Assembly: GCA_900468285.1 (NCBI GenBank)
Contig: UBTF01000012.1
Span: 419,916-483,915 of the forward strand
Direction: 5' to 3'
Length of the DNA: 64,000 nt
Source: Hyphomicrobiales bacterium
GTDB taxonomy: Bacteria > Pseudomonadota > Alphaproteobacteria > Rhizobiales > Rhizobiaceae
Each line of letters opens with the position of its first letter. Positions within the stretch are counted from its first letter, which is position 1. Of this stretch, positions 55,020-63,253 are shown piece after piece. The translations under genes and the position numbers were made by a program. Below the pieces are notes generated by a model, which saw only the letters and a program-made list of their open reading frames with translations, did not search any database and was not told where the DNA came from.

Positions 55020-55433
55020 ATGTATTCCATCGGAGATCTTTCCAGAAGAACCGGCGTCAAGGTAACGACCGTCCGCTATTACGAGCAGATGGGCCTGCTG
55101 CGTGCCGCCGACCGATCGGAAGGCAACCAGCGCCGCTACGAGAAGTCGGATCTGGAACGGCTGGCCTTCGTGCGCCACGCCCGCGACCTTGGCCTGACCA
55201 TAGATGCCATCCGCGAACTCATCGCCCTCAGCCAGCACCGCGAAATGCCCTGCGACGGCGCAGACCGCATCGCCGCAGACCATCTGGCAACCGTGCGCGA
55301 AAAGATCGCCAAACTTAAAAAGCTGGAACACGAACTGGAACGCATCGTCTCCCATTGCGATGGCCATTCCATCGAGGACTGCTACGTCATTCGGGCGCTA
55401 TCCAACCACGATTTGTGCGAGCATGAGCACTGA
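55020..55433 (+). CDS. Divalent-metal-type MerR-family regulator
   Basis: The 137-residue protein has the MerR helix-turn-helix (MYSIGDLSRRTGVKVTTVRYYEQMGLL) and Cys at 78, 113 and 121, the pattern of ZntR/CadR/PbrR sensors of Zn, Cd or Pb, plus a C-terminal CEHEH tail with more ligands. This differs from the CueR at 5931, which has Ser at position 77. No transporter gene is adjacent, so its target is elsewhere or unknown. GGAGAG precedes the ATG. Confidence 0.85.
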   Translation: MYSIGDLSRRTGVKVTTVRYYEQMGLLRAADRSEGNQRRYEKSDLERLAFVRHARDLGLTIDAIRELIALSQHREMPCDGADRIAADHLATVREKIAKLKKLEHELERIVSHCDGHSIEDCYVIRALSNHDLCEHEH

Positions 55434-55618
55434 TACGGCACCTGCGGGGGGCCTCGCGGACACTTTCAGAAACACGCGATCGAATCTGGCCTGCAAACAG
55501 TCGTGCCTCGCGCCCAGGAAGCAATCGACAATTGAAACGGTCGATTTGCGGCGTGCCGCGCTGGTTTAGGCGTGATGCGGAACCCGTCGGCCCGCATCCT
55601 ATAATCGCTGTATGTGTA

Positions 55619-56365
55619 TCACCAATTCTTTTGCACAAGTTCGCCTGATGGCGCGCAAGCGTAGAAGCCTGCGGTCGGTCCATATGCGTGGGTTGTTGCT
55701 AGAGCGAATGCGGGGCGTGCGCCATCTTCGGGTGAGTGACCCGGTCCGTTGCCTGTCATATCGGTCGATGTCAGGCCGGGGTCTACCGCGTTGACTTTGA
55801 TCCCTTCCCGATCAAGCTCCTTGGCAAGCTTGACGGTCAACATGTTGAGCGCAGTCTTGGAGGCGCAGTATCCGCCGAAACCGACCGTCCATGTTTCGCT
55901 GCGCATATCCAAGGCATCCGTCAACGAACTCAGGCCGCTGCTCATCATCACGATCCGGGCCGCCTTCGATTTGCGCAACAGCGGCAGGAAGGCTTGAGTG
56001 ACGCGCATCACGCCGAATACGTTGGTGTTGAACATCCGCTGCATCTCGTCAATCGACTCCTCGGCAAGCGACGGAGGTGGACCAAACATCAGCCCGGCGT
56101 TGTTGACGAGAACGTCGAGATGCCCAACCTCACGCTCGATAGTTTTGGCGGCGTTGGAAACGCTCGCATCATCCGTGACCTCGAGTTGTACTGCACGGGC
56201 ATCGATCCCGCTTCCTCGCAGCTCGCGAGCTGCCACCTCACCCCTTGCGATATCCCGGCATCCCAGCCAGACCATGTGCCCGGCGGCCCCAAGCTGCCGC
56301 GCGATGGCGAAGCCAATGCCCTTATTTGCTCCCGTAACGAGCGCAGTGGGCGATGTGTTGGTCAT
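55619..56365 (-). CDS. Short-chain dehydrogenase/reductase
   Basis: The 248-residue NAD(P)-dependent oxidoreductase has the cofactor motif TGANKGIG (11-18), NNAG (VLVNNAGLMFG), catalytic Ser (VMMSSG) and YxxxK as YCASK, with VNAVDPGLTSTDMTGN typical of the classical group. The substrate is unknown. AGGGA is 8 bases before ATG 56365. It follows the MarR gene on the same strand with a palindromic operator between them, so it is likely the repressor's target. Confidence 0.9.
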   Translation of the reverse strand: MTNTSPTALVTGANKGIGFAIARQLGAAGHMVWLGCRDIARGEVAARELRGSGIDARAVQLEVTDDASVSNAAKTIEREVGHLDVLVNNAGLMFGPPPSLAEESIDEMQRMFNTNVFGVMRVTQAFLPLLRKSKAARIVMMSSGLSSLTDALDMRSETWTVGFGGYCASKTALNMLTVKLAKELDREGIKVNAVDPGLTSTDMTGNGPGHSPEDGARPAFALATTHAYGPTAGFYACAPSGELVQKNW

Positions 56366-56402
56366 GATGACATCCCTGATCATTTCGATGTCAGAGACAT
56401 AC

Positions 56403-56415
56403 TACGAAATTCGTA
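56403..56415 (-). promoter_or_regulatory. Palindromic operator between marR-type and SDR genes
   Basis: TACGAA-A-TTCGTA is a perfect 13-base palindrome. A half-site TTCGTA recurs at 56426-56431. It lies 38 bases upstream of the SDR start and just after the MarR-family stop, as expected for MarR-type control of the SDR gene. Confidence 0.6.
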
Positions 56416-56419
56416 TTAT

Positions 56420-56854
56420 TCAACCTTCGTATTTTGCGATTTGTTGGGTGAGCCTCAGAAATTCGGTCTGGTCAACGGCATCGAGTGCCTGCAGCATCGC
56501 TTTGCAGGATGCTCGATATCCATCGACGTAGCCTGCAACCGCTTGCTTCCCCTTGCTTGTAATCGTCAAAGCCACCGACCTGCGGTTTGCCTCCGGCCGC
56601 TGCCGTTCAATCATGTCACGACGGACCAGCCGGTCCGCCGAAGACGACATTGTTGTCAGAGCGACCTGAAGGTGGCGGGCAACATCCCCCAGATTGCACT
56701 CGGGATGATCATCGATGAAAAGAAGCGCCTGAATGTCGAGGGGATTGAGCGAGTTTTGCATGACTGCCGCCGCCTCCGCGACCTTGAAGCGACGGGTAAA
56801 GCGCTCAAAGGCGGTGGCGAGTTCTTCGATTTGTTCAGGCGTAGGTTCTGTCAT
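56420..56854 (-). CDS. MarR-family transcriptional regulator
   Basis: The 144-residue protein has a winged helix-turn-helix (LDIQALLFIDDHPECNLGDVARHLQVALTTMSSSADRLVRRDMIERQRPEANRRSVALTITSKG is the MarR pattern, here with standard spacing) and flanking dimer helices. The ATG at 56854 has only a weak upstream site. It probably represses the SDR gene 54 bases downstream through the palindrome at 56403-56415. Confidence 0.88.
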   Translation of the reverse strand: MTEPTPEQIEELATAFERFTRRFKVAEAAAVMQNSLNPLDIQALLFIDDHPECNLGDVARHLQVALTTMSSSADRLVRRDMIERQRPEANRRSVALTITSKGKQAVAGYVDGYRASCKAMLQALDAVDQTEFLRLTQQIAKYEG

Positions 56855-57050
56855 TCCCGGTATTAAGCATGTCTGCTGGAAAGACGTAAGCCATGTGCCC
56901 TGGAATTGGCATTCCATGAATGTATGTGATGAACATTCTTGGCGCCAAGCGCCCAAGGCAGCAACTGGCCTTCAGCGGACTTTCGGCCCCGAAGCCCATG
57001 CCTTCCGCGCGCTAACACGCGGAAGGCGTTTCAGATTGATTAGCACGATA

Positions 57051-57632
57051 TCATGCAAAGTCGGTTGACTTGTGCTTTCGTGCAATACCAGCAACACGGG
57101 CCCCGTAGAGGCGAGCAGTTTCAAGATCACCGACAGACATCTCTTCCGGTGCCGCGTCGGCGTCTGATTGCGCCATAGGGCCAATATAAGATCCCATCCG
57201 GTTTGCATCATCTCTCAGGGACGCCTTGGTATTTGATGGTTTGATGCCCAGGCTTACCCACAGGCCACCATGCTGCCCCGCGAGAAGAACAAAATATTGC
57301 AGCGTGTTCAGCTTGTCGCCGTTGAGGCTGGCGCTGTTTGTAAAACCTCCAAAGACCTTATCCTGCCATTGCGCGGAGAACCAAGGTTTCGAGGATGCAT
57401 CCGCAAACTTCTTAAACTGCCAGCTCGGCCCTCCCATATAGGTGGGTGCGCCGAAGATGATGGCATCGGCGGCATTGAGTGCCGCCCATCCGTCCTCCGA
57501 AAGGTTGCCCTCGGCGTCAATGGCATGGAGAGCCGCTCCGGCTCCTTCGGCGACGGCCTCTGCCATGCGGTGTGTATGTCCGTAGCCTGAATGATAGACG
57601 ACGACGGTGTTCGAGGATGAATGAGTGGTCAT
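57051..57632 (-). CDS. Flavodoxin-family NAD(P)H:quinone/FMN reductase
   Basis: The 193-residue protein has the flavodoxin FMN loop SGYGHTHRMAEAVAEGA near residues 15-31, IIFGAPTYMGGPSWQFKKFAD, and FGGFTNSASLNGDK; it resembles WrbA but is shorter and diverged. It probably reduces quinones or other electrophiles with two electrons. It follows the doxX gene by 67 bases on the same strand and is likely co-regulated by the TetR protein. Confidence 0.87.
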   Translation of the reverse strand: MTTHSSSNTVVVYHSGYGHTHRMAEAVAEGAGAALHAIDAEGNLSEDGWAALNAADAIIFGAPTYMGGPSWQFKKFADASSKPWFSAQWQDKVFGGFTNSASLNGDKLNTLQYFVLLAGQHGGLWVSLGIKPSNTKASLRDDANRMGSYIGPMAQSDADAAPEEMSVGDLETARLYGARVAGIARKHKSTDFA

Positions 57633-57699
57633 GACTGGCTCCTTGGCCGTGGGTTTTGATGCTTCAATCGTTGTTGAGAATGACGTCTTCTTGTTGAGG

Positions 57700-58047
57700 C
57701 TATGAAATCTGGATGACGACCGCGACCAGTAGCAGCAGCAGGAAGATTGCTGGCGGCAGGATACGACGGAAGTCTCGCGCCCGGATCACAGCGAAGATTG
57801 CGGCGACCATGATGCAGCCGCCAAGCGCTGCGCCGATTGCGAATGTCGAGCCTATGACAAGGAGAAAGGCCGTCAAAAGTTCCAGCAGTGCAGTGACCCA
57901 GCACCACCACCATGGGAAACCGTAACGGACAAATTCTTCTCGTATAGGCTTGAGAGCTGTCGCATTGATGACGCCGCCCGCAAGGAACGCGAAAGCGGAA
58001 GCAAGTGTCGCCAGATTCTCATACGAGAACGATATCAGGGTGAACAT
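57700..58047 (-). CDS. DoxX-family membrane protein
   Basis: The 115-residue protein has four hydrophobic helices and the DoxX pattern (FAFLAGGVINATALKPIREEFVRYGFPWWWCWVTALLELLTAFLLV). AGGA is 6 bases before ATG 58047; an upstream in-frame extension would overlap the promoter. DoxX proteins associate with thiol or electron-transfer systems. It forms a two-gene unit with the flavodoxin-like gene and faces the TetR gene. Confidence 0.85.
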   Translation of the reverse strand: MFTLISFSYENLATLASAFAFLAGGVINATALKPIREEFVRYGFPWWWCWVTALLELLTAFLLVIGSTFAIGAALGGCIMVAAIFAVIRARDFRRILPPAIFLLLLLVAVVIQIS

Positions 58048-58090
58048 GACATATCCTAATGGTGAAATCGTCAATGTGACGATAGCTATG

Positions 58091-58120
58091 AACATATTTC
58101 TAGCAACGCTATATTGTCAA
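58091..58120 (-). promoter_or_regulatory. Promoter of doxX-flavodoxin unit with TetR-type operator
   Basis: Reading leftward, -35 TTGACA (58120-58115) and -10 TATGTT (58096-58091) are 18 bases apart, a near-consensus promoter. The palindrome TAGC-AAC-GCTA (58101-58111) sits inside the spacer, where a bound repressor would block polymerase. It lies between the divergent doxX and tetR-type genes. Confidence 0.6.
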
Positions 58121-58179
58121 TCTTTGCTAAAATTAAATTTTGCTGCTAAGGTATTTGCCGTCAAAGCAGAGGTAAGCCA

Positions 58180-58743
58180 GTGGGTATCAGTGATCGGAAA
58201 CAGCGGGAGAAAGCGGAACGGGAGAAGCGGATCATCGCCGCTGCACGCATGCTTGCCGAACGAGATGGCTGGGCTTCGGTTACAGTCCGACGCCTTGCAC
58301 AGGAGATCGAATACAGTCAGCCTGTCCTGTATACGCATTTCGTAAATCGTGACGCGATCGTCGGGGCGGTCGCGCTAGAAGGGTTTGGAGAGCTGGGACC
58401 GATATTGCGGGCGTCGGTTCGCCAAGATGCAAATCCGACCGATGCGATTTTGGACGTTGCCACCGCTTACCTTCAGTTCGCATTTGAAAGACCAGCTCTA
58501 TACGAAGCCATGTTCGTTCTGCCGAGCGGCCTTCGGTTTGCCAAGTCCGATACGCCCCAGGTTCTGCGGGATACGTTCGGGGCCATGATGGCGGTCGTGG
58601 AGCCATTTTGCGCTAACTCCGAGATAGCAACCGAGTCCTTTTGGGCTGCGCTACACGGATTGGCGGAACTCGAGCGCCATGGCCGGATCAGGGCAACGCA
58701 CCGCGACGAGCGAGTAAGGCATGTCGTTGCGATGTTTGGCTGA
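58180..58743 (+). CDS. TetR-family transcriptional regulator
   Basis: The 187-residue protein has an N-terminal TetR helix-turn-helix (RIIAAARMLAERDGWASVTVRRLAQEIEYSQPVLYTHFVNRDAIVGAVA has the standard spacing) and a ligand-binding C-terminal domain with TetR_C_33-like features (YLQFAFERPALYEAMFVLPSGL; FWAALHGLAELERHGRI). The start is GTG 58180 after GAGGT. It most likely represses the divergent doxX-flavodoxin unit. Confidence 0.92.
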   Translation: MGISDRKQREKAEREKRIIAAARMLAERDGWASVTVRRLAQEIEYSQPVLYTHFVNRDAIVGAVALEGFGELGPILRASVRQDANPTDAILDVATAYLQFAFERPALYEAMFVLPSGLRFAKSDTPQVLRDTFGAMMAVVEPFCANSEIATESFWAALHGLAELERHGRIRATHRDERVRHVVAMFG

Positions 58744-59034
58744 CCCATTCACCTGATACCAAGGACGACCGTTAACACGAAGCGTGCCGGCTGTGCAGGC
58801 GAAAGCGCAGCGGGATTATCGCCTGAATTCCCATATGCCATCGACGTGCCAGGCGCTCCCACCCACCAGAACAGGCGCAGGGCCGACGTCTGCATTTGGC
58901 CCGCTGCGGACATTGCAGGACGAGGCCTGATTGTCTGAGATGGGCGAGAAGGGCAACGGCGACTTTTGGAAGCCCGACTCAGAAGTCGGACGGTGACCTG
59001 TTCAAAAAGGGGGACGCAATGCGGGCTGGATCCT
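58744..59034. other. Intergenic region with a dispersed-repeat fragment
   Basis: This 291-base stretch has no gene. Around 58875-58917 it holds GGCCGACGTCTGCA followed by TTGGCCCGCTGCGGACA, one of several diverged copies of a short repeat found between 56.9 and 61.4 kb. Confidence 0.5.
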
Positions 59035-59604
59035 TCATCTCTCGGGCGCACCGACATTGCCTTTAACAGGTAGGCTGATATCCCACGGCAGTGATCCCGG
59101 CTTGCCTGCATCATTGCAATGGATATTTACGCGCCGGATATTGTCAGCATCATTCCGCCAAGTGGCTTTGAGGGGGACCGCACATTCGGTCAAGGCCACT
59201 TTTCTATTGACGGGAAGCGCGACCAGATTGCTGCCATTCTCTATGTTCGCTGAATTTATGAATGATTCAGCGACAATGTCGATAGCTGCCAAAGACTGCA
59301 TTTGGCTGCGAACCTGCCGCTGCCTCTCCGCAAATATTGCGTGACAGGCGCGCAGATTGTTGAGACCGAAACGCGCACTGCAAAATTTGCGCATTTCATC
59401 AATGCGTTCTGCCGCTCCCATTTCAAAAATCTCAACATCGCACTCTCCACAGGCGAATGGATTTCTGAACATGACCTGAGGGGAAGGACTTTGTTTGATG
59501 AAGGGCATCATCTTCGTTTCATGCTCTCGATGGTCCAGTTCAACGCCAACGAAAAAGACGGCGATCATGAGCAATCCAGCCGCCGCCGCAACCACTTTTA
59601 GCAT
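59035..59604 (-). CDS. Hypothetical Cys-containing secreted or anchored protein (189 aa)
   Basis: The N-terminus has a hydrophobic helix (VVAAAAGLLMIAVFFVGVEL) that acts as signal or anchor. The rest contains CGECDVEIF, FCSARFGLNNLRACHAIF and later VALTECAVPLKATWRND and VNIHCND, suggesting several disulfides in the periplasm. No family is recognised. AGGAG is 11 bases before the ATG, so the start is not fully certain. Confidence 0.6.
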   Translation of the reverse strand: MLKVVAAAAGLLMIAVFFVGVELDHREHETKMMPFIKQSPSPQVMFRNPFACGECDVEIFEMGAAERIDEMRKFCSARFGLNNLRACHAIFAERQRQVRSQMQSLAAIDIVAESFINSANIENGSNLVALPVNRKVALTECAVPLKATWRNDADNIRRVNIHCNDAGKPGSLPWDISLPVKGNVGAPER

Positions 59605-59804
59605 GCAAGTATCGTCTCCTACTTCTCCAACTCTTGTGGACATAATCCAGTATCAAAGGGAAATGCCCTGAACGGTATATCTCAAGGTCGAATTAGTCCC
59701 AAATTCGGTCGGCAGGGGCTGCGTGAGAGGTTTGAGGTGTCAGCGATCGGCGCGATACTGCCGAGGCAGCAGTTGGCCCGGCGGACTTCAGCTCGCCCGA
59801 CGAT

Positions 59805-60302
59805 TCAGGTTGGCCCCATCAAATCATCGATAAAGGGAGCTTTCTTTGCGAGATACTCCGCAATGCCATCGCGATTGGAAGCCTCTAAATGAAGCTTCAA
59901 TCGCTGATATTCCTGGCGTACCTTCGCATTGTCGATCAACAGGTCTCGGAAGCCTATCATGCGTTCGATCTGCCAATGGCCAGTCAAGCAAACATGTACT
60001 TTGTGCGTCCTCACCCCATCAACATCCTTACGATAGAATTGGTGCCCGTGTGACAGGTTTGAGCCGCGAACATATCCCAATGAAACCATCGACTGATCGC
60101 GCTCGACCTGATTTGTTTGCTCGCGAACTTCGACCAATAGGTCGATCTCTGGCTTTGCCCACAATCCTACGACGGCCGTGCTGCCGACATGGTGGATTGC
60201 AATAAGATCGGACCCGAAGACGTCAGCAATCAGCCGCTTTTCGGCAAGAAACATGGACGGCCACTGGTCGTTGTATGGCGTTATCTGACTGGTAAGTGCC
60301 AT
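59805..60302 (-). CDS. GrpB/UPF0157 nucleotidyltransferase-fold protein
   Basis: The 165-residue protein has the GrpB signature: YNDQWPSMFLAEKRLI, IHHVGSTAVVGLWAKPEIDLLVEV, where GS...D-x-D resembles the nucleotidyltransferase metal site, and SLGYVRG... HGHQFYRKDV with HKVHVCLTGHWQIERMIGFRDLLI. GrpB-type proteins have no firm function; some are linked to CoA kinase or toxin contexts. The ribosome-binding site is weak. Confidence 0.88.
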   Translation of the reverse strand: MALTSQITPYNDQWPSMFLAEKRLIADVFGSDLIAIHHVGSTAVVGLWAKPEIDLLVEVREQTNQVERDQSMVSLGYVRGSNLSHGHQFYRKDVDGVRTHKVHVCLTGHWQIERMIGFRDLLIDNAKVRQEYQRLKLHLEASNRDGIAEYLAKKAPFIDDLMGPT

Positions 60303-60477
60303 TTCATTTTCCCTGACACGTCGAACTCATGCGCAAAAATAACTTCTATGTCAAAGCCGGCAAAGTCCGTTGTTGGCGCAAGGCCGACGTCTGCAAGTGG
60401 CCCAAAGCGGACAACTGAGTTGTTTAGAGCAAAAGTTGAGCTAAGCTCTTCCAGGTCAATTGGCATTTGGAGGTTAA

Positions 60478-60633
60478 ATGACAAAGCATTTGCCAAGTGC
60501 TTTAGGCGGCATTGTCTCCGGGCTTTCAGTGTTTCTTGCTGGCGCTCTCTACGGTGATTTTTGGGTGCAGTGCGTCGCGGCGGGATGCGGAGGTTTCGCG
60601 GGAACTTACCTCGCGCAGAAGCTCGGTGGCTAA
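60478..60633 (+). CDS. Small membrane protein (51 aa)
   Basis: ATG 60478 has a textbook GGAGG 4 bases upstream. The product has two Gly/Ala-rich hydrophobic stretches (LGGIVSGLSVFLAGALYG and WVQCVAAGCGGFAGTYLA), which could form a membrane hairpin, and ends QKLGG. It lies alone between GrpB and the DUF6389-like gene, and no family is recognised. Confidence 0.7.
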   Translation: MTKHLPSALGGIVSGLSVFLAGALYGDFWVQCVAAGCGGFAGTYLAQKLGG

Positions 60634-60813
60634 ACAAATCCATCAAGGGCACAATGTCCGCGGTTGGCCTAATGCGGTCATTCGCCGTCGGAAAAATCGG
60701 GCGCGAAACTCCTGTTTTTGCACCTGAGTTTCGCGACCGAAATTCCGCTTGGAATTCGATGCGGCCGATCTGTCGACGATGACAAGGGTTTCCGCGACAA
60801 CGCTTCATGATTT

Positions 60814-61272
60814 TCAAGGAAGCAACGGTTTGCTCTCCACAGTTCCATATCCTTCCTCTCCAAAAACGAAGGCTGGTAGACCGAGGCCGCCAAGGCGCTG
60901 CCAAAGGCCTTCAATCCACTCCATGCAGATATCCACGATGACATCGTTCACGGAAAAGGCAGCTTCGTCCGGGTCGAACATGGGAACATCGGGCCTCATT
61001 TGACCGTCGATGCATTTAACTTCAAATAGCAATCGGTGTCGCTCTATCGCCTTGTCAAGCACATAGAGGTCAGGCCCCTCCAGGTGGACGACAATATCGA
61101 AGAACCCTTCCTCGCTTTGCCCCGGATGAACTCCCACCATGACCTGTCGCGCTTTCTGCGGAAGGGCGTGCTTTATGGCGTTGAGATGTTCCAAAGCCAG
61201 CTGGGAATGAACCTGTAAAATACTTTGAAGCACAGTTTTGTATTCGTCCGCCGTCATTCCAGCTTGTCTCAT
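60814..61272 (-). CDS. DUF6389-like cytoplasmic protein
   Basis: The 152-residue soluble protein has an N-terminal helical part (MTADEYKTVLQSILQVHSQLAL) and a beta part (VMVGVHPGQSEEGFFDIVVHLEGPDLYVLDKAI; HRLLFEVKCIDGQMRPDVPMF), ending with a helix WIEGLWQRLGGLGLP. This resembles DUF6389 as I recall it; function unknown and immunity-type contexts are possible. AAGGA precedes ATG 61272. Confidence 0.6.
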   Translation of the reverse strand: MRQAGMTADEYKTVLQSILQVHSQLALEHLNAIKHALPQKARQVMVGVHPGQSEEGFFDIVVHLEGPDLYVLDKAIERHRLLFEVKCIDGQMRPDVPMFDPDEAAFSVNDVIVDICMEWIEGLWQRLGGLGLPAFVFGEEGYGTVESKPLLP

Positions 61273-61550
61273 TTCCAATCCTTCACCATGTCTTGTGTCG
61301 CAAAATTCCCAATCAAAGCGACAATTGTTTTCCTGACTTTTGCAACGTCGCAGAATAGGGAGTTTTGCTGTAGCCGCAATGTCCGGTGTTGGCGCAAAGC
61401 TGACGCCTTGCAATTACCGCGCAGCCGAAATCCCACTTGACAGCATTCCGATTCCGGCGCATTGAACCATCCATGATCAACACACGCGCACCCATTTCCT
61501 GCACGTATTTTTGGGCCTTCCTTTAAGGGCGGCTCGACAGATCATTTTGT

Positions 61551-61583
61551 CAACAAGCCGCCGTCAGGCGGCTTTGTTGTTTT
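61551..61583 (+). terminator. Terminator-like hairpin in the leader of the GNAT gene
   Basis: CAACAAGCCGCC (61551-61562) and GGCGGCTTTGTTG (61567-61579) form a strong stem with a GTCA loop, followed by four T (61580-61583). No gene on the plus strand ends nearby, and the acetyltransferase starts 44 bases downstream. Confidence 0.65.
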
Positions 61584-61626
61584 CAAACGTCCTGACGGCA
61601 AAAACGAGAACCCGAAGGACACGAAA

Positions 61627-62115
61627 ATGACCGAAGACAGCCTTCTGACTTTGCCGAGACCGCCGGTTGTCACCATCAGAGGTGCACGCAAGGCGGACCT
61701 GCCCCAGCTCAACGAGATGATCATGCTTCTGGCTGCGCATCATGGCGATGCCTCCGCGATTACGCCGGAAAAGCTGGAGCGAGACCTTTTCGGCCAGATA
61801 CCGTGGATTACCGCGCTGGTGGCTGAGGCGGATGACGAGCTGATCGGATACGCCATTCTGGTGCCGCTATACCGCGCGCAGGAAGGCCGCCGCGGCATGG
61901 AACTGCACCATCTTTTCGTGCGCGATGGCCATCGTGGCCATGGCACCGGCCAGCATCTGGTGGCGCGTGCGCGCGATGTTGCCAGGCGTTGCGGCTGCGA
62001 TTTTCTCTCGGTCGGTGCAGCCACCGGCAACTTCGCCGCGCATAAATTCTACGAAAACATGGATTTCGTCCCGCGCCCCGTAACCGGTATGCGCTTCATG
62101 CAGGCGCTGGCTTAA
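61627..62115 (+). CDS. GNAT-family N-acetyltransferase
   Basis: The 162-residue protein has the GNAT core: ITALVAEADDELIGYAILVPLYRAQEGRRGMELHHLFV pattern over residues 60-98, acetyl-CoA loop RGHGTGQHLVARA and SVGAATGNFAAHKFYENMDFVPR at the C-terminus. It resembles spermidine/diamine and amino-acid acetyltransferases, but the substrate cannot be told. GAAGGAC precedes the ATG. The leader contains a terminator-like hairpin. Confidence 0.9.
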   Translation: MTEDSLLTLPRPPVVTIRGARKADLPQLNEMIMLLAAHHGDASAITPEKLERDLFGQIPWITALVAEADDELIGYAILVPLYRAQEGRRGMELHHLFVRDGHRGHGTGQHLVARARDVARRCGCDFLSVGAATGNFAAHKFYENMDFVPRPVTGMRFMQALA

Positions 62116-62213
62116 ATCAGCCGCGAAGCGGAACCGTTCAGACGGTTTCAGACTTTTTGCAGACCAGCTTTTCTGTTTAATGTCGCAAGCGTGGTTGATT
62201 GCAGGAGAAGATA

Positions 62214-62792
62214 ATGCCTCGTATCGCCTTGGCTCTGACTGAGGAATTCGGTGATTGGGAACCCGCCGTGCTGACGGCAATGGCGCGGGGTTATTTCGGC
62301 GTCGATATCGTCACCGCCTCCCCGGATGGTGCAGCAGTAACCTCCATGGGCGGGCTCAATGTCACGCCTGACATGGCCTATGATGAACTCGATCCGGAGA
62401 CCGTTCACGCGCTGGTCATTCCCGGCGGGTTGATCTGGGAAAAGGGCAATGCGCCCGATCTGACCGATCTCGTTCACCGCTTCCGCGCCCAGCACCGCGT
62501 GGTGGCAGGCATTTGCGCCGCCGCCAGCGCACTGGCCGGAACCGGTGTGCTGAACACCGTTTCCCATACCGGCAACTCGCTGGATTCGCACTGCAAATAT
62601 GAGGACTATCAAGGCCGTGAACATTATCTGGACCAGACGCAAGCCGTAAGCGACAAGGGCGTTATCACCGCGCCGGGCAGCTCGCCCGTAACCTTTGCAA
62701 CGGAAGTTTTGAAAGCACTGGACCTGTGGGGACCGGAAGCCGAGGCAGAGCTTGGCGTTTTTGCGGCGGAGCATCTGCCCCCAAAGCAGTGA
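62214..62792 (+). CDS. DJ-1/PfpI-family glutamine amidotransferase-like protein
   Basis: The 192-residue protein begins MPRIALALTEEFGDWEPAVL and has the nucleophile elbow AGICAAASALAGTG with catalytic Cys, preceded by the DALVIPGG-like HALVIPGGLIWEKG. It matches the DJ-1/PfpI class I amidotransferase-like group in which a Glu near the N-terminus supports the Cys. Possible roles are deglycation or chaperone-like repair. AGGAGAAG precedes the ATG. Confidence 0.9.
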   Translation: MPRIALALTEEFGDWEPAVLTAMARGYFGVDIVTASPDGAAVTSMGGLNVTPDMAYDELDPETVHALVIPGGLIWEKGNAPDLTDLVHRFRAQHRVVAGICAAASALAGTGVLNTVSHTGNSLDSHCKYEDYQGREHYLDQTQAVSDKGVITAPGSSPVTFATEVLKALDLWGPEAEAELGVFAAEHLPPKQ

Positions 62793-62905
62793 GGCCGCCG
62801 GCTGCGGGCCCACCCTCCTAAAACTTGGCATTTCTCCGGACGACTGCATCTCCTATGGTTGCAGCCGGCATCAGCCACTCGGTCTCGCGGCAAAAGGCTC
62901 ATCCG

Positions 62906-63025
62906 CCTCCCTATGGCTGGGGAGGCCCTGACGCATGTCCAAGGCTTATCGCCTAAAGGTCAGGGTGGTCGTTCTATTGCGGCTTACGAACTCCCCGGCC
63001 ACCAGAGGCCGTTTCCACGAGTGGT
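62906..63025 (+). ncRNA. Structured RNA-like element, copy 1 (C4-like architecture)
   Basis: TGGCTGGGGAG (62914-62924) pairs with CTCCCCGGCCA (62991-63001) as an 11-base closing stem (one G-T pair). Inside, CCCTGAC (62926-62932) pairs with GTCAGGG (62959-62965) around AGGC/GCCT (62942-62945 with 62951-62954). The GGGG/CCCC closing stem with inner hairpins recalls phage C4 antisense RNAs, but this identity is only a suggestion. Confidence 0.6.
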
Positions 63026-63253
63026 CGCTTTCGTGTTGAGACCTTGGCGCAGCTGTAAAACAAGGGCTGCACCCTACTAAAAATAGCCATTTCCTCTCGT
63101 CCCCACTTATCCTATGGTTGCATCGAGACCGGACGTAACGGGCTGGTCTTGGGGCTCGTAACCCCTAACAAGGCGGTCGGTGTCGACCGCAATGACACCC
63201 CTCAGCCATATTGATGTGGCTGAGGCGGTCCATTGTGACTATAAGCTCTCCTG

